Virus record (IMG/VR): IMGVR_UViG_3300044626_000110
Location: 1-20,356 of that record
Length of the DNA stretch: 20,356 bases
Origin: a virus
Reading direction: 5' to 3' (one strand)
Position numbers and translations under genes: made by a program. The notes beneath the pieces are model-generated. The model was not told where the DNA came from, ran no database searches, and saw nothing but the letters and a program-made list of their open reading frames with translations. Positions 13,388 through 20,356 of this stretch are shown here, in pieces (position 1 is the first letter of the stretch; each line of letters opens with the position of its first letter).

Positions 13388-14037
13388 TGGGCGCTGCAAC
13401 GCTGGGCGTGTTCAACATGGGGACGGCCGCCGCAGGCGCGAACGTCCACGACATCACCGAAGCCGGTACGGGGTCGATCACGATCCCCGGCGGCGTGACC
13501 AGCGTTACGATACAGGTCTGGGGCGCGGGCGGCGGTGGCGGCTCCAGCATCCTGACGTCGCAGTACAACGGCTACGTTCTGGAGATCGTGGAGCTTCCTG
13601 GCGGCGGTGGCGGCGGTGGCGGCTACTCCAAGTCGGTCATCGCTCTGACCGGCGCAGACACCGGCAAGACGATCCTGTACGTCGTCGGCGCAGGTGGCGG
13701 CGGGGGCTCGTCGGGCGAGGCTACAGGCGGCGGCGGCGGTCAGTCGCTGGTCTACAGCGGGACGTACAGCCTGACGTCGCTGGCCGCCAACGGCGGCAAC
13801 GGCGGCTCCAGCGGGGAGTACGGCGGTGCGCAGGGCACGGGCGGCACGGCTAGCGGCGGCAACACGACGAACACGACCGGCAACGGCAGCGGCGTCCCTA
13901 ACCCGGCAGGCGCCAGCCCGCTGACGGGCGACAACGGTCTGACGGCAGGCGGTGGCGGAGACGCCGGTGAAGTGGTACTGTTTGGACAGAGCGGCCTTGT
14001 AGGGTATGCAGGCCGCGTCCGCATCGCGTTTACGTAG
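13387..14037 (+). CDS. Glycine-rich fibre tip / adhesin
   Basis: This 216-aa protein begins at the ATG at 13387, overlapping the previous stop by one base (TGATG). After a short N-terminus it reads GSITIPGGVTSVTIQVWGAG and then becomes extremely Gly-rich, including an uninterrupted run of eight glycines (codons 13600-13623) and many GGNGG and GGGGS stretches. It ends with LVGYAGRVRIAF. Proteins of this look sit at the ends of phage fibres. In the S16 gp38 adhesin, Gly-rich stretches pack as polyglycine-II helices carrying the receptor loops. A receptor-binding tip on the fibre at 12599 is the likely role. Homology to gp38 is not claimed. Confidence 0.72.
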   Translation: MGAATLGVFNMGTAAAGANVHDITEAGTGSITIPGGVTSVTIQVWGAGGGGGSSILTSQYNGYVLEIVELPGGGGGGGGYSKSVIALTGADTGKTILYVVGAGGGGGSSGEATGGGGGQSLVYSGTYSLTSLAANGGNGGSSGEYGGAQGTGGTASGGNTTNTTGNGSGVPNPAGASPLTGDNGLTAGGGGDAGEVVLFGQSGLVGYAGRVRIAFT

Positions 14038-14045
14038 GGGCTATC

Positions 14046-14381
14046 ATGGCGGTTACAGTTAAAGCGCTCATACCGGCCAAGATTGCCGAGAACAGCCAGA
14101 CGACGCAGTACACGGCGACGAACGTGACCGCGATCATCGACAAGTTTACCGCGACCAACTACGGCGCGTCGGCGGCGTCGCTGTCGGTCAACCTGGTGAC
14201 GCAGTTTGACAGCGCCGGGAACCAGAACCTGATCGTCAAGACGAAGACACTTCTGCCCGCAGAAACGTATACTTTTCCCGAGCTGGTCGGGCATGTGCTG
14301 GGAACGAACGGGTTCATCTCGACCCTGGCCAGCGCTGCGTCGTCAATCACCATACGCTCCAGCGGAAGGGAAGTCTCGTGA
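14046..14381 (+). CDS. Small beta-strand virion protein, conserved hypothetical
   Basis: This 111-aa protein has its ATG 5 nt after AGGGG. Predicted strands alternate throughout (VKALIPAKIAENSQTTQYTA, NLVTQFDSAGNQNLIVKTK, TLLPAETYTFPELVG), ending near SITIRSSGRE. No signal peptide, no span. I do not recognise a named family, but short all-beta proteins of this type are frequent downstream of podovirus fibre genes. It may be a fibre accessory. Its stop overlaps the GTG start of the next gene (GTGA). Confidence 0.7.
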   Translation: MAVTVKALIPAKIAENSQTTQYTATNVTAIIDKFTATNYGASAASLSVNLVTQFDSAGNQNLIVKTKTLLPAETYTFPELVGHVLGTNGFISTLASAASSITIRSSGREVS

Positions 14382-14827
14382 GGGCGGAAGACTGGCTGGT
14401 TCATAACTTCCGCAACGGGCTCCGCCTGTCCGACCCCGCTATTGAGTGGCTGATGGACCTGTGGGCGGCTATCCAGTTCTTTGACGACATTGCCGACAAG
14501 GACGACGTCGACCGCGACCGGCTGGACCGCGTCATCGCCTCGACGCTTGTCTCCATGCCGACAAACGCCTTCTTCGTGGCTAACGCCGACATGCTGCGCC
14601 CGGCTCTGGCCACGGCGCTGCTCAAGTGGAAGGCCGCGGATGAGGCCGAGCTGCGGGGCGAGGCCGACGAAAAATCGTTCGTGTGGCGCGCGTCGTACTA
14701 TGATATCGTCCTTCTCGTCGTCGCGTTGACGCACGGGTTTGAAGAAGCTATGGCCCGCGCCGTTGACGTCATGTCGCTCTACGGCGAGAAGTTTGCCGAC
14801 TATCGAAGGGAGTTTCCCAGTGCCTGA
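14378..14827 (+). CDS. Conserved helical phage protein of unknown function
   Basis: This 149-aa protein starts with GTG overlapping the previous stop, with AAGGGA about 8 nt upstream. It is all helical with many acidic and aromatic residues: LSDPAIEWLMDLWAAIQFFD, DIADKDDVDRDRLDRVI, SFVWRASYYDIVLLVVALTH, VDVMSLYGEKFADYRREF. The DDIAD stretch superficially recalls metal-binding Asp motifs of isoprenoid enzymes, but nothing else supports that. The hydrophobic stretch YDIVLLVVALTH is too short and interrupted for a clear membrane span. It sits at the head of the ejection-protein genes and overlaps the next start by 8 nt, so a virion or ejection-related role is possible. Confidence 0.72.
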   Translation: MRAEDWLVHNFRNGLRLSDPAIEWLMDLWAAIQFFDDIADKDDVDRDRLDRVIASTLVSMPTNAFFVANADMLRPALATALLKWKAADEAELRGEADEKSFVWRASYYDIVLLVVALTHGFEEAMARAVDVMSLYGEKFADYRREFPSA

Positions 14828-15539
14828 ACCCGTTTCCGCCATAATTGCATCCAGCGTTGGAAGTTCAATCATTGGCGGCATGTCGGCCAAGAAGGCCGCC
14901 AAGGCGCAGACGCAGGCCGCGCAGCAAGCGTCTGATGTCCAGCGTCAGATGTTTGAGCGTCAGGTCGAGCTTCAGGCGCCGTTTCGCCAGGCGGGCCTTA
15001 CGGCGCAGAACCGCTTCATGGAGCTGATGGGTCTGGGAGAACCGACGGGCGGGGCCGACTACGGCCGCTACGCACGCGACTTCAGCATGCAAGATTACCA
15101 GCAAGACCCCGGCTACGCCTTCCGCCTGTCGGAAGGCATGAAGGCGCTGGAGCGGTCGGCGGCGGCGCGGGGCGGGCTTCTGTCCGGCAGCATGATGAAG
15201 GGCGCGCAGCGCTTTGGGCAAAATCTTGCCAGCGAAGAATATCAGAACGCCTTCAACCGCTATCAGGTCAACCGCGCCAACCAGCTTGACCCGCTGTCCT
15301 CGCTGATGGGCGCAGGCCAGACCGGCGCTAACATATTGACCAGCGCGGCTGGCGACTTGGGCGGTCGGCTTGGGGAAAACTACATGCAGATGGGCAACGC
15401 CCGCGCCTCTGGCTACATAGGCCGCGCCAACGCCCTTAGCGGAGCGCTGGGGACGGTCGGTAACTTCTACGCCAACCAGCCGCTTAACGACGCGCTGACA
15501 AAATACTACAACACCGCTATGCCAGGGTCTGTCACTTAA
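14820..15539 (+). CDS. Ejection protein 1 (small internal virion / DNA transfer protein)
   Basis: This 239-aa protein starts at the GTG at 14820, 7 nt after GGGAG. An earlier in-frame ATG (14739) lies deep inside the preceding gene. The N-terminus has a short hydrophobic, Gly/Ser-rich stretch (AIIASSVGSSIIGGM), then an Ala/Gln-rich coiled coil (KKAAKAQTQAAQQASDVQRQ). The segments FRLSEGMKALERSAAARGGL, LSGSMMKGAQRFGQNLASEE and YQNAFNRYQVNRANQLDPL are a recognisable signature of a widespread podovirus internal protein, often annotated as a DNA transfer protein. It probably leaves the virion during infection and helps line the channel through the envelope. It heads a block of three ejection genes, as in P22 and T7. 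Confidence 0.82.
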   Translation: MPEPVSAIIASSVGSSIIGGMSAKKAAKAQTQAAQQASDVQRQMFERQVELQAPFRQAGLTAQNRFMELMGLGEPTGGADYGRYARDFSMQDYQQDPGYAFRLSEGMKALERSAAARGGLLSGSMMKGAQRFGQNLASEEYQNAFNRYQVNRANQLDPLSSLMGAGQTGANILTSAAGDLGGRLGENYMQMGNARASGYIGRANALSGALGTVGNFYANQPLNDALTKYYNTAMPGSVT

Positions 15540-15549
15540 GGAGCGCACC

Positions 15550-16713
15550 GTGCCGCTTGACACTCGTATCCCGCTGATGGCGCAGACCTATCAGCCTGAC
15601 TTCGGCGAGATCGCCCAGACCCGAGCGCAGGGCATGAATGTCCTGTCGCAGATGCGCCAACGCGACCAGGAGCTGGCGCAGCAGAACGCGCTGGCGGAGT
15701 ATGTTAGGAGCGGAGGACTTACGCGGGACCCTCTGGGCGCGCTTCAGTTTGGCGCGGCGGGCGCGGACATGCTGAACGCAAGCACACAGGCTAATCGTTT
15801 TAAATTGGAACAAGACAAGGCAACGCGCGAAGCCGAGCAAGAGCGGCTTGAAACCCAAAAGAAAGCGTTTGGGACCGCGCTCATGAATGTCCACGCCGAC
15901 CCTAGCGACGCCAACGCGGACATGAATTTTGCAAATTTGGAAGTGCTGGGCATCGATACTTCGCCTTACAGGCAAATGCTGTCGCAGGTCAAAGACCCTG
16001 TCGAACGCAAGAGATATCTGGACGACTTCCTCAACACGACCGAAGAAGGCCGCACGTTTCTTGAGCGCTACGAGTCAAAGCCGGAGATGGTGGACTTAGG
16101 CAACAGAAAAGTCATGATGGAGAAAAACCGTAACCGTGATGATTTTGGCAAAGAAATAGCCAAGTATGATGTGGGCGTGTCACCAGACCAGCAATCCCGC
16201 GAGCGTATAGCCGACGCAGATCAAGCAGCTAAAGCGAGTGCTGCTAAATCCGGCGTAACCCTGACGTCTAACGCCGCGTTTAATAAAGTGATCTCTCAAG
16301 CAAAAACTTTGCTTGACGACTTAAATGCTAGAAACGCCATACCTAGCACTCAGAAAAACGCGCTGGAAAATGTCATGGCGTCTACGCGGGCGTCGCCAGT
16401 AGGCCGGGTAATTGAGAGAGCTACTGGCACTCAAGCGCAAACTACGCGGGATGAGTTTGCGTCTTTGCGGCCGCTGATTATGTCGTCAATTAAAAACGCT
16501 ACGGGCCTATCGTCGCAGCAACTTAACAGTAACGTCGAACTTCAATTTTACATAGACGCCATAGGCAAGCAGGGGGCTACATACGAAGCCAATCTAGCGG
16601 CGCTTAACAACCTTTCAAATTATGTTTCTGGTCTTATAGACGAACAGGGCGGCGGCGCGGGTGCGGGCGCAGGCGCGGGCGGTGTAACTGATTTCAACGA
16701 TCTGACAGACTAA
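15550..16713 (+). CDS. Ejection protein 2 (internal virion protein)
   Basis: This 387-aa protein starts at a GTG 6 nt after AAGGAG. It is almost entirely helical and charged: QTRAQGMNVLSQMRQRDQEL, a Glu/Lys/Arg-rich coil around residues 80-100, and a repeated helical body. Near the end, SSQQLNSNVELQFYIDAIGK and YEANLAALNNLSNYV match a C-terminal motif common in podovirus internal virion proteins. It closes with a Gly/Ala run and an acidic tail (DFNDLTD). Order and spacing between the small and large ejection proteins suggest the middle member of the set. Assignment to a specific P22 or T7 protein would be a guess. Codon use becomes more AT-rich in its second half. Confidence 0.8.
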   Translation: MPLDTRIPLMAQTYQPDFGEIAQTRAQGMNVLSQMRQRDQELAQQNALAEYVRSGGLTRDPLGALQFGAAGADMLNASTQANRFKLEQDKATREAEQERLETQKKAFGTALMNVHADPSDANADMNFANLEVLGIDTSPYRQMLSQVKDPVERKRYLDDFLNTTEEGRTFLERYESKPEMVDLGNRKVMMEKNRNRDDFGKEIAKYDVGVSPDQQSRERIADADQAAKASAAKSGVTLTSNAAFNKVISQAKTLLDDLNARNAIPSTQKNALENVMASTRASPVGRVIERATGTQAQTTRDEFASLRPLIMSSIKNATGLSSQQLNSNVELQFYIDAIGKQGATYEANLAALNNLSNYVSGLIDEQGGGAGAGAGAGGVTDFNDLTD

Positions 16714-16728
16714 TTTTGCGAGGCTGGA

Positions 16729-19245
16729 ATGGACGTTAAACTTCCAGACGGGACGATTATTAAAAACGTACCGGAAGGTATGACAAAAACGCAGCTGCGT
16801 GAAAAACTGATCAAGAACGGATTCAAGCCGGAACAGTTTGAGACGCAGGTACCCAAAGACGTCGTCAAGCCGTTTACCAAAGAAGACCTTGCGTTGCAGC
16901 CCCGTACACCTACAGACGTGGCCGGTGCGATAGCCGATCTGCCTATGGGTTTTGGCAAGACCGGGATACCGTCGGTTCTGGCCGGCGCATACCGCGGCGC
17001 GCGCGACGTTACTGACACGCTGGTAGGGCTTGGCCAGGACGCGTTGCGCGTCAGCCAAGCTGGAGGCGCGGCCCTGCTGGGACAGGCCCCGTCAGGGTCT
17101 AGGGACGTTATGGCGGAGATGTCGCGCGAGGCCGCGACCCCTCGCACCCCGTCGGAAATTGACCGCATCAACGCTGTCGCGCGGGAACAATACGCGCGCA
17201 ATTACGGACCTAATTTGCTTGCTCAAGCCGGTCGGTTTGGTGGTCAAGTTGCCATGACCGCCCCTGTTGGGGGAGTTTTAGGGGCCGGCGCAAAAAAATT
17301 AGGTGCAAACGCTCTAGCCAACTCTTTAATATCTGGCGGGTTTGTGACCGGCGCGACGCCTAGGGGCGTGTTTGGAGCGCTTAGTGACGTCACCACCCGC
17401 GCCGCCGGCGGCGCGGTTACAGGCGGTACACAGGCGGCTCTGGTGGGTGACGATCCTACAGCGGGCGCCGTCATCGGCGCGGCTTTACCCGCCCTTAGCG
17501 TGCCGTTAGCTAAAGGCGTAGGCAGTGCTTTGGGTAACTTTTTTGACGCGGCGACCGGCCAGCTGGGTAAGGTGCGCGCGTCTAAGATTGTGCAGGACGT
17601 TCTGGGGCCGGACTTTGACAAAGCCGTTCAGATCCTGAAGAACGCTCCGAGCAACGTCACGCCGGAGCAGGCGCTGGTCGCCGCCGGCATCCCGCCCGAG
17701 CGCATAAAGGGTTTCATTGCGCTTGGCGAGTGGTCCGCCAAACGAGACCCAGAGGCAATTACCGATATGCTGCGTACCAGCCAGACCGCAGGCCGGCAGG
17801 CATTGCTGGATATTGTGAGCGGGGGCACGACCGAAGCCGAACGAATTGGCGCGCAGCGCGCGGCGACTGGGAAACTTCAGCAAACGACGGCGGCGTTGCG
17901 CGAAAAGGCGCTGGGCAAGGCGCAAGAGATAACGGCGAGGATGCAGTCGCTATCAAAGAAGATTGGCAGCGAGTCAAAGACTTACGAAGGTCTAGCAAAA
18001 GAAGCAGAGTCGCTGACTAAGGCTAGCGACGACATGTTCGCGCGAGCTGCGGAAACTTCGCAAAAACTTAAAGGCAAGACCGGTCCTGTCGACGTGTCCC
18101 CTGAAGGAACGGTCGAGTATTCTACCGGGCAAGATCTCAAAGGGTCCGCGGCGATGATATCCAGCGCCGCAAAGAACGCCAAGCGTCGTCTGGACGCCGC
18201 GCAAAAACAGCTTGCTGCCTTAGAACAAAAAGGGCTGAAGCCGCTACGGGTAAACGAAGTATCGGCGGCTATTAGTAAAATGCTGCAAAGCTCAAAAATT
18301 GGTATTGAGGACACTAACGCCAAAGCGTTGAACAAAGTCCTTGAAAAGCTGGACGAGTGGAGTGACCCTAACGGAATTATTGACGCCGACGCACTGTACG
18401 AGATCCGCAAGTCTACAATTACCTCAACTATCAACGAGCTTCTTGGCGGCAAGGTGACCGATGCAGAGGTGAAAGCCCGCGCCGCGTCGCTGCTCGCACA
18501 GATCAAGCCGCTGATTGACGGTGCTATAATTCAGGCCGGCGGCGCGGATTGGGGCAAGTATCTGCGCGCGTATTCGGAAGGCGCGAGAGAGATCGAGCGC
18601 CTACAGATGGCTGGCGAAGCCGCCAACTTGTTCCGCACTAACCCTACGAAATACGTTGACCTGGTGAGCGGCAACGACACCAAAACAGTGTCCGACATAT
18701 TTGGCGGCGGCGTATATGACTTTGAGTCTGCTATGGACCCCACCATACAGCTTACGGGACGGCAAAAGAAGCCGCGCCCGCCAGCGGGCCCCGACCGTCG
18801 CGTTGTAATGCGAGAGGTAGCCGAGCAGCTTAAAGTAGACGAGAAGATAGCCTCGCAGGCCGCGCGGGGCTACGACCGTCTTCAGGAGGCGTTCCGTTCT
18901 GTTGAGCCTCGCCCCTTGGGGTTCCCGTCTCTGCTTAACCGCACCGCCACCATCGCCAACGTGGCGCTGGACGCGCTGGAGAAGCGCTTCGGCAAGGACA
19001 CTATTGACACGCTGATCACGTCCATGCGCGAAGGCAAGGGCGTGGTTGAGGCCGTGTCTGTTCTGCCGGCGAACGAGCGCAACGCCGTGATACGCTTCCT
19101 CAGCGGGACAATGGAGCTGAAGACGCCTACCGCGAAGGCAGCGGCCGCTGCGGCCGGCGCCGCCGCGACGAAGGGCGCGGCTACAGCCGCCGCGCCGCCG
19201 AACGCCATGAACCGAGACAATCGTAACGCTATGAGGCCGCGATGA
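16729..19245 (+). CDS. Ejection protein 3 (large internal virion protein)
   Basis: This 838-aa protein has its ATG after GAGG. The start MDVKLPDGTIIKNVPEGMTK is the familiar N-terminal motif of large phage ejection proteins. Residues ~170-285 contain several Gly/Ala-rich hydrophobic segments (VAMTAPVGGVLGAGA, AGAVIGAALPALSVPLAKGV) that could enter membranes. From ~370 long charged helices follow, including KLQQTTAALREKALGKAQEI and AQKQLAALEQKG. The block DPNGIIDADALYEIRKSTIT, then YLRAYSEGAREIERLQMAGE and VYDFESAMDPTIQL, is typical of the family. The end is Ala-rich low complexity. No transglycosylase motif was seen. It is likely extruded with the other two ejection proteins to form the trans-envelope conduit. 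The stop overlaps the next start (ATGA). Confidence 0.84.
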   Translation: MDVKLPDGTIIKNVPEGMTKTQLREKLIKNGFKPEQFETQVPKDVVKPFTKEDLALQPRTPTDVAGAIADLPMGFGKTGIPSVLAGAYRGARDVTDTLVGLGQDALRVSQAGGAALLGQAPSGSRDVMAEMSREAATPRTPSEIDRINAVAREQYARNYGPNLLAQAGRFGGQVAMTAPVGGVLGAGAKKLGANALANSLISGGFVTGATPRGVFGALSDVTTRAAGGAVTGGTQAALVGDDPTAGAVIGAALPALSVPLAKGVGSALGNFFDAATGQLGKVRASKIVQDVLGPDFDKAVQILKNAPSNVTPEQALVAAGIPPERIKGFIALGEWSAKRDPEAITDMLRTSQTAGRQALLDIVSGGTTEAERIGAQRAATGKLQQTTAALREKALGKAQEITARMQSLSKKIGSESKTYEGLAKEAESLTKASDDMFARAAETSQKLKGKTGPVDVSPEGTVEYSTGQDLKGSAAMISSAAKNAKRRLDAAQKQLAALEQKGLKPLRVNEVSAAISKMLQSSKIGIEDTNAKALNKVLEKLDEWSDPNGIIDADALYEIRKSTITSTINELLGGKVTDAEVKARAASLLAQIKPLIDGAIIQAGGADWGKYLRAYSEGAREIERLQMAGEAANLFRTNPTKYVDLVSGNDTKTVSDIFGGGVYDFESAMDPTIQLTGRQKKPRPPAGPDRRVVMREVAEQLKVDEKIASQAARGYDRLQEAFRSVEPRPLGFPSLLNRTATIANVALDALEKRFGKDTIDTLITSMREGKGVVEAVSVLPANERNAVIRFLSGTMELKTPTAKAAAAAAGAAATKGAATAAAPPNAMNRDNRNAMRPR

Positions 19246-19412
19246 AGGACGATGTAGAGGCGCGTCTGGACACGCACGAGGCGGTGTGCGCGGAGCGTTA
19301 CCTAGGCATCAACGCGCGCCTGAAGCGCCTGGAGGGCCTGTTTATCGCTGGCGTTGGCGCGATCCTGACCGGGCTGGTGGCTATAGTGGTGCAGTTGAAC
19401 GCATGGCAATAA
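19242..19412 (+). CDS. Small single-span membrane protein, putative holin-type lysis protein
   Basis: This is a 56-aa protein. The ATG overlaps the ejection-protein stop (ATGA), and the gene itself overlaps the endolysin start by 10 nt. Residues 1-32 are charged and helical (MKDDVEARLDTHEAVCAERY, INARLKRLEG). Residues ~33-51 form one clear membrane span (LFIAGVGAILTGLVAIVV), and a short QLNAWQ tail follows. Small coil-plus-span proteins next to endolysins (XhlA-like) often act as holins or holin partners. The coupling with the endolysin supports a lysis role, but one span alone does not prove pore formation. Confidence 0.75.
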   Translation: MKDDVEARLDTHEAVCAERYLGINARLKRLEGLFIAGVGAILTGLVAIVVQLNAWQ

Positions 19413-19756
19413 CGCACGCATCCCGCCTCAAGGGCGTCCACCCGGATCTTGTCCGCGTCATCGAGCGCGCAGGCAAGGACGCGGACTTCATGGTCATCGA
19501 GGGCGTCCGCTCGCTGGCGCGGCAGAAGGACCTGGTCGCGGCGGGGGCGTCGAAGACGCTGCACAGCCGCCACCTGACCGGCCACGCCGTTGACATCGCG
19601 CCCCTGATCCGTGGTAAGCTGTCTTGGAGCTGGGACGTCTTTCACACGCTGGCTCCGGTCATCAAGGCGGCCGCCAAGGCCGAAGGGGTGGCTGTAACTT
19701 GGGGCGGTGATTGGAAAAATTTTCCTGACGGCCCTCATTGGGAGCTACCCCGGTAG
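19403..19756 (+). CDS. Endolysin, VanY/M15-type L-alanyl-D-glutamate peptidase family
   Basis: This 117-aa protein starts at the ATG at 19403 inside the membrane-protein gene, since the family begins about there (RLKGVHPDLVRVIERAGK). The zinc-peptidase motifs are complete: EGVRS at 33-37, SRHLTGHAVDIAP with His57 and Asp64, and FPDGPHWE with catalytic-type Asp109 and third zinc ligand His112. The 130-133 Asp-His spacing known from the T5 enzyme is reproduced here as 109-112. It cuts peptide cross-bridges or stems in peptidoglycan to lyse the host. It lacks a signal peptide, so release should depend on a holin. No cell-wall-binding domain is present, as usual for phages of Gram-negative hosts. 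Confidence 0.92.
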   Translation: MAITHASRLKGVHPDLVRVIERAGKDADFMVIEGVRSLARQKDLVAAGASKTLHSRHLTGHAVDIAPLIRGKLSWSWDVFHTLAPVIKAAAKAEGVAVTWGGDWKNFPDGPHWELPR

Positions 19757-19765
19757 GCGCACAAA

Positions 19766-20356
19766 ATGGTCAACGCGTTTAACCCTACGCCTAAAAATAA
19801 AATGTCCTTCGACCTGTCGCCAGACGCGATAGCGCGCATGACGGCGCCGCAACCTCAAAAGGTAGTGTTCACGGCGCGGGGGGTCGACCCCGAGATGCGC
19901 AAACGCGCGCAAGAGATAAAACGAAAAAGTCTTCGCTCCGCGTTTGCGTCAAAAGAAGTTTCCGACACCTATCGGGATCAATTAGCTGAACAAATATGGA
20001 AAGAAACCGGGTTATGGGAGTACCAGCCTAACGTGTGGGTGAAAGAAATTCCTGACAACGAAACAACTCTTAACGCCCCGTTCCCCAGCCCTGAAATGCT
20101 TCCGCGTCTTGGTAATGGGCGCACAAAATATTCGCGGCCTGTTTTTACGACCAATAGCGGCGAGCAGTATATGAGCGGTGACACGGTCGCTACGGGTATG
20201 CTGCCTGACATTATGAAACGCGGCGCAAACGATGAGCTTTACAAGCTATACCCTGAGTTAAACAAAGTGCCGATGGAGGTTTACAACGACTACATTACAA
20301 GCCCTTCGGCGTATATTGGCGGCTACGTAAACCCAAAAACAGGCGGGCTAGCGGTG
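19766..20356 (+). CDS. N-terminus of a probable polyvalent-type protein with LPD23-like region (3' partial)
   Basis: The ATG at 19766 opens a frame that runs off the right edge; 197 codons are visible. The start is basic and low in structure. Residues ~70-100 (DQLAEQIWKETGLWEYQPNV, WVKEIPDNE) and residues ~145-197 (GMLPDIM, DELYKLYPELNKVPMEVYND, YIGGYVNPKTGGLAV) match my memory of two linked blocks. These are the IWKETGW...W..EI block and the LYPEL..V.V...GGY.P.TG.I.V block of phage polyvalent proteins (large polyvalent-protein associated region LPD23). Such proteins are often very long, join several enzyme domains, and are thought to be delivered with phage DNA. The ribosome-binding site is weak. 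The gene is certain, the domain call moderate, and any enzyme domain lies outside the window. Confidence 0.65.
   Translation, partial: MVNAFNPTPKNKMSFDLSPDAIARMTAPQPQKVVFTARGVDPEMRKRAQEIKRKSLRSAFASKEVSDTYRDQLAEQIWKETGLWEYQPNVWVKEIPDNETTLNAPFPSPEMLPRLGNGRTKYSRPVFTTNSGEQYMSGDTVATGMLPDIMKRGANDELYKLYPELNKVPMEVYNDYITSPSAYIGGYVNPKTGGLAV

Noticed and set aside
14480-14530. DDIAD motif as an isoprenoid synthase Asp-rich site
   Set aside because: There is only one Asp cluster, the protein is far too short for that family, and it sits among virion genes.
14739-14819. Upstream ATG for ejection protein 1
   Set aside because: It adds residues inside the preceding gene that resemble frame-shadow sequence. 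The GTG at 14820 has a well placed GGGAG and gives the expected N-terminus.
1-20356. tRNA genes, CRISPR arrays, insertion sequences, integrase or attachment sites
   Set aside because: No cloverleaf-like segment, regularly spaced repeat, transposase or recombinase frame was recognised on either strand. Nearly all sequence is accounted for by virion genes.

Overview
The window is a 20.4 kb stretch of the late (virion) region of a tailed bacteriophage. Every supported gene lies on the + strand, and the genes are packed head to tail with gaps of 0-50 nt and many start/stop overlaps (ATGA, GTGA, TGATG). The coat protein belongs to the P22 gp5 family. A P22 gp4-like tail accessory factor and a P22 gp10-like stabilization protein follow, then three DNA-ejection proteins. 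No contractile or long-tail genes are seen, so this is a short-tailed (podovirus-type) virion with a P22-like head and neck. GC-rich codon use and strong Shine-Dalgarno sites suggest a GC-rich, probably proteobacterial host; the sequence alone does not fix the host. Terminase and portal are not in the window and presumably lie upstream.

Layout. (1) 1-6357, first receptor-binding cluster: the 3' end of a fibre with YadA-head-like repeats and a self-cleaving S74 chaperone, two beta-helix tailspikes (1040-2962 and 4229-6037), a short adaptor-like protein (3894-4217), and several small proteins. The small proteins include two basic ones and the remnant of a third. (2) 6358-8849, capsid: a likely promoter and leader hairpin, scaffold, coat, and a probable decoration protein. 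(3) 8850-9380: a second capsid-surface-type protein flanked by a GC-rich hairpin and by a strong intrinsic terminator. (4) 9381-14827, neck and second fibre cluster: a small protein, gp4-like, gp10-like with an acidic insertion, three fibre or fibre-tip proteins including a glycine-rich tip, and two small conserved proteins. (5) 14820-19245: three ejection (internal virion) proteins. (6) 19242-19756, lysis: a 56-aa single-span membrane protein overlapping a VanY/M15-type endolysin. (7) 19766 to the right edge: the start of a protein resembling the polyvalent-protein LPD23 region.

How the parts work together (inference from the families). Scaffold and coat build the procapsid. The gp4- and gp10-like proteins close the neck after packaging. 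Two separate adhesin loci supply receptor binding. The three ejection proteins leave the virion with the DNA to cross the envelope. The membrane protein and endolysin release progeny. The most interesting signals are the exchange of N-terminal anchor modules among the left-hand adhesins, the 62-codon insertion in the gp10 homologue, and the truncated polyvalent-like gene at the right edge. I saw no tRNA, rRNA, CRISPR array, insertion sequence or integrase.
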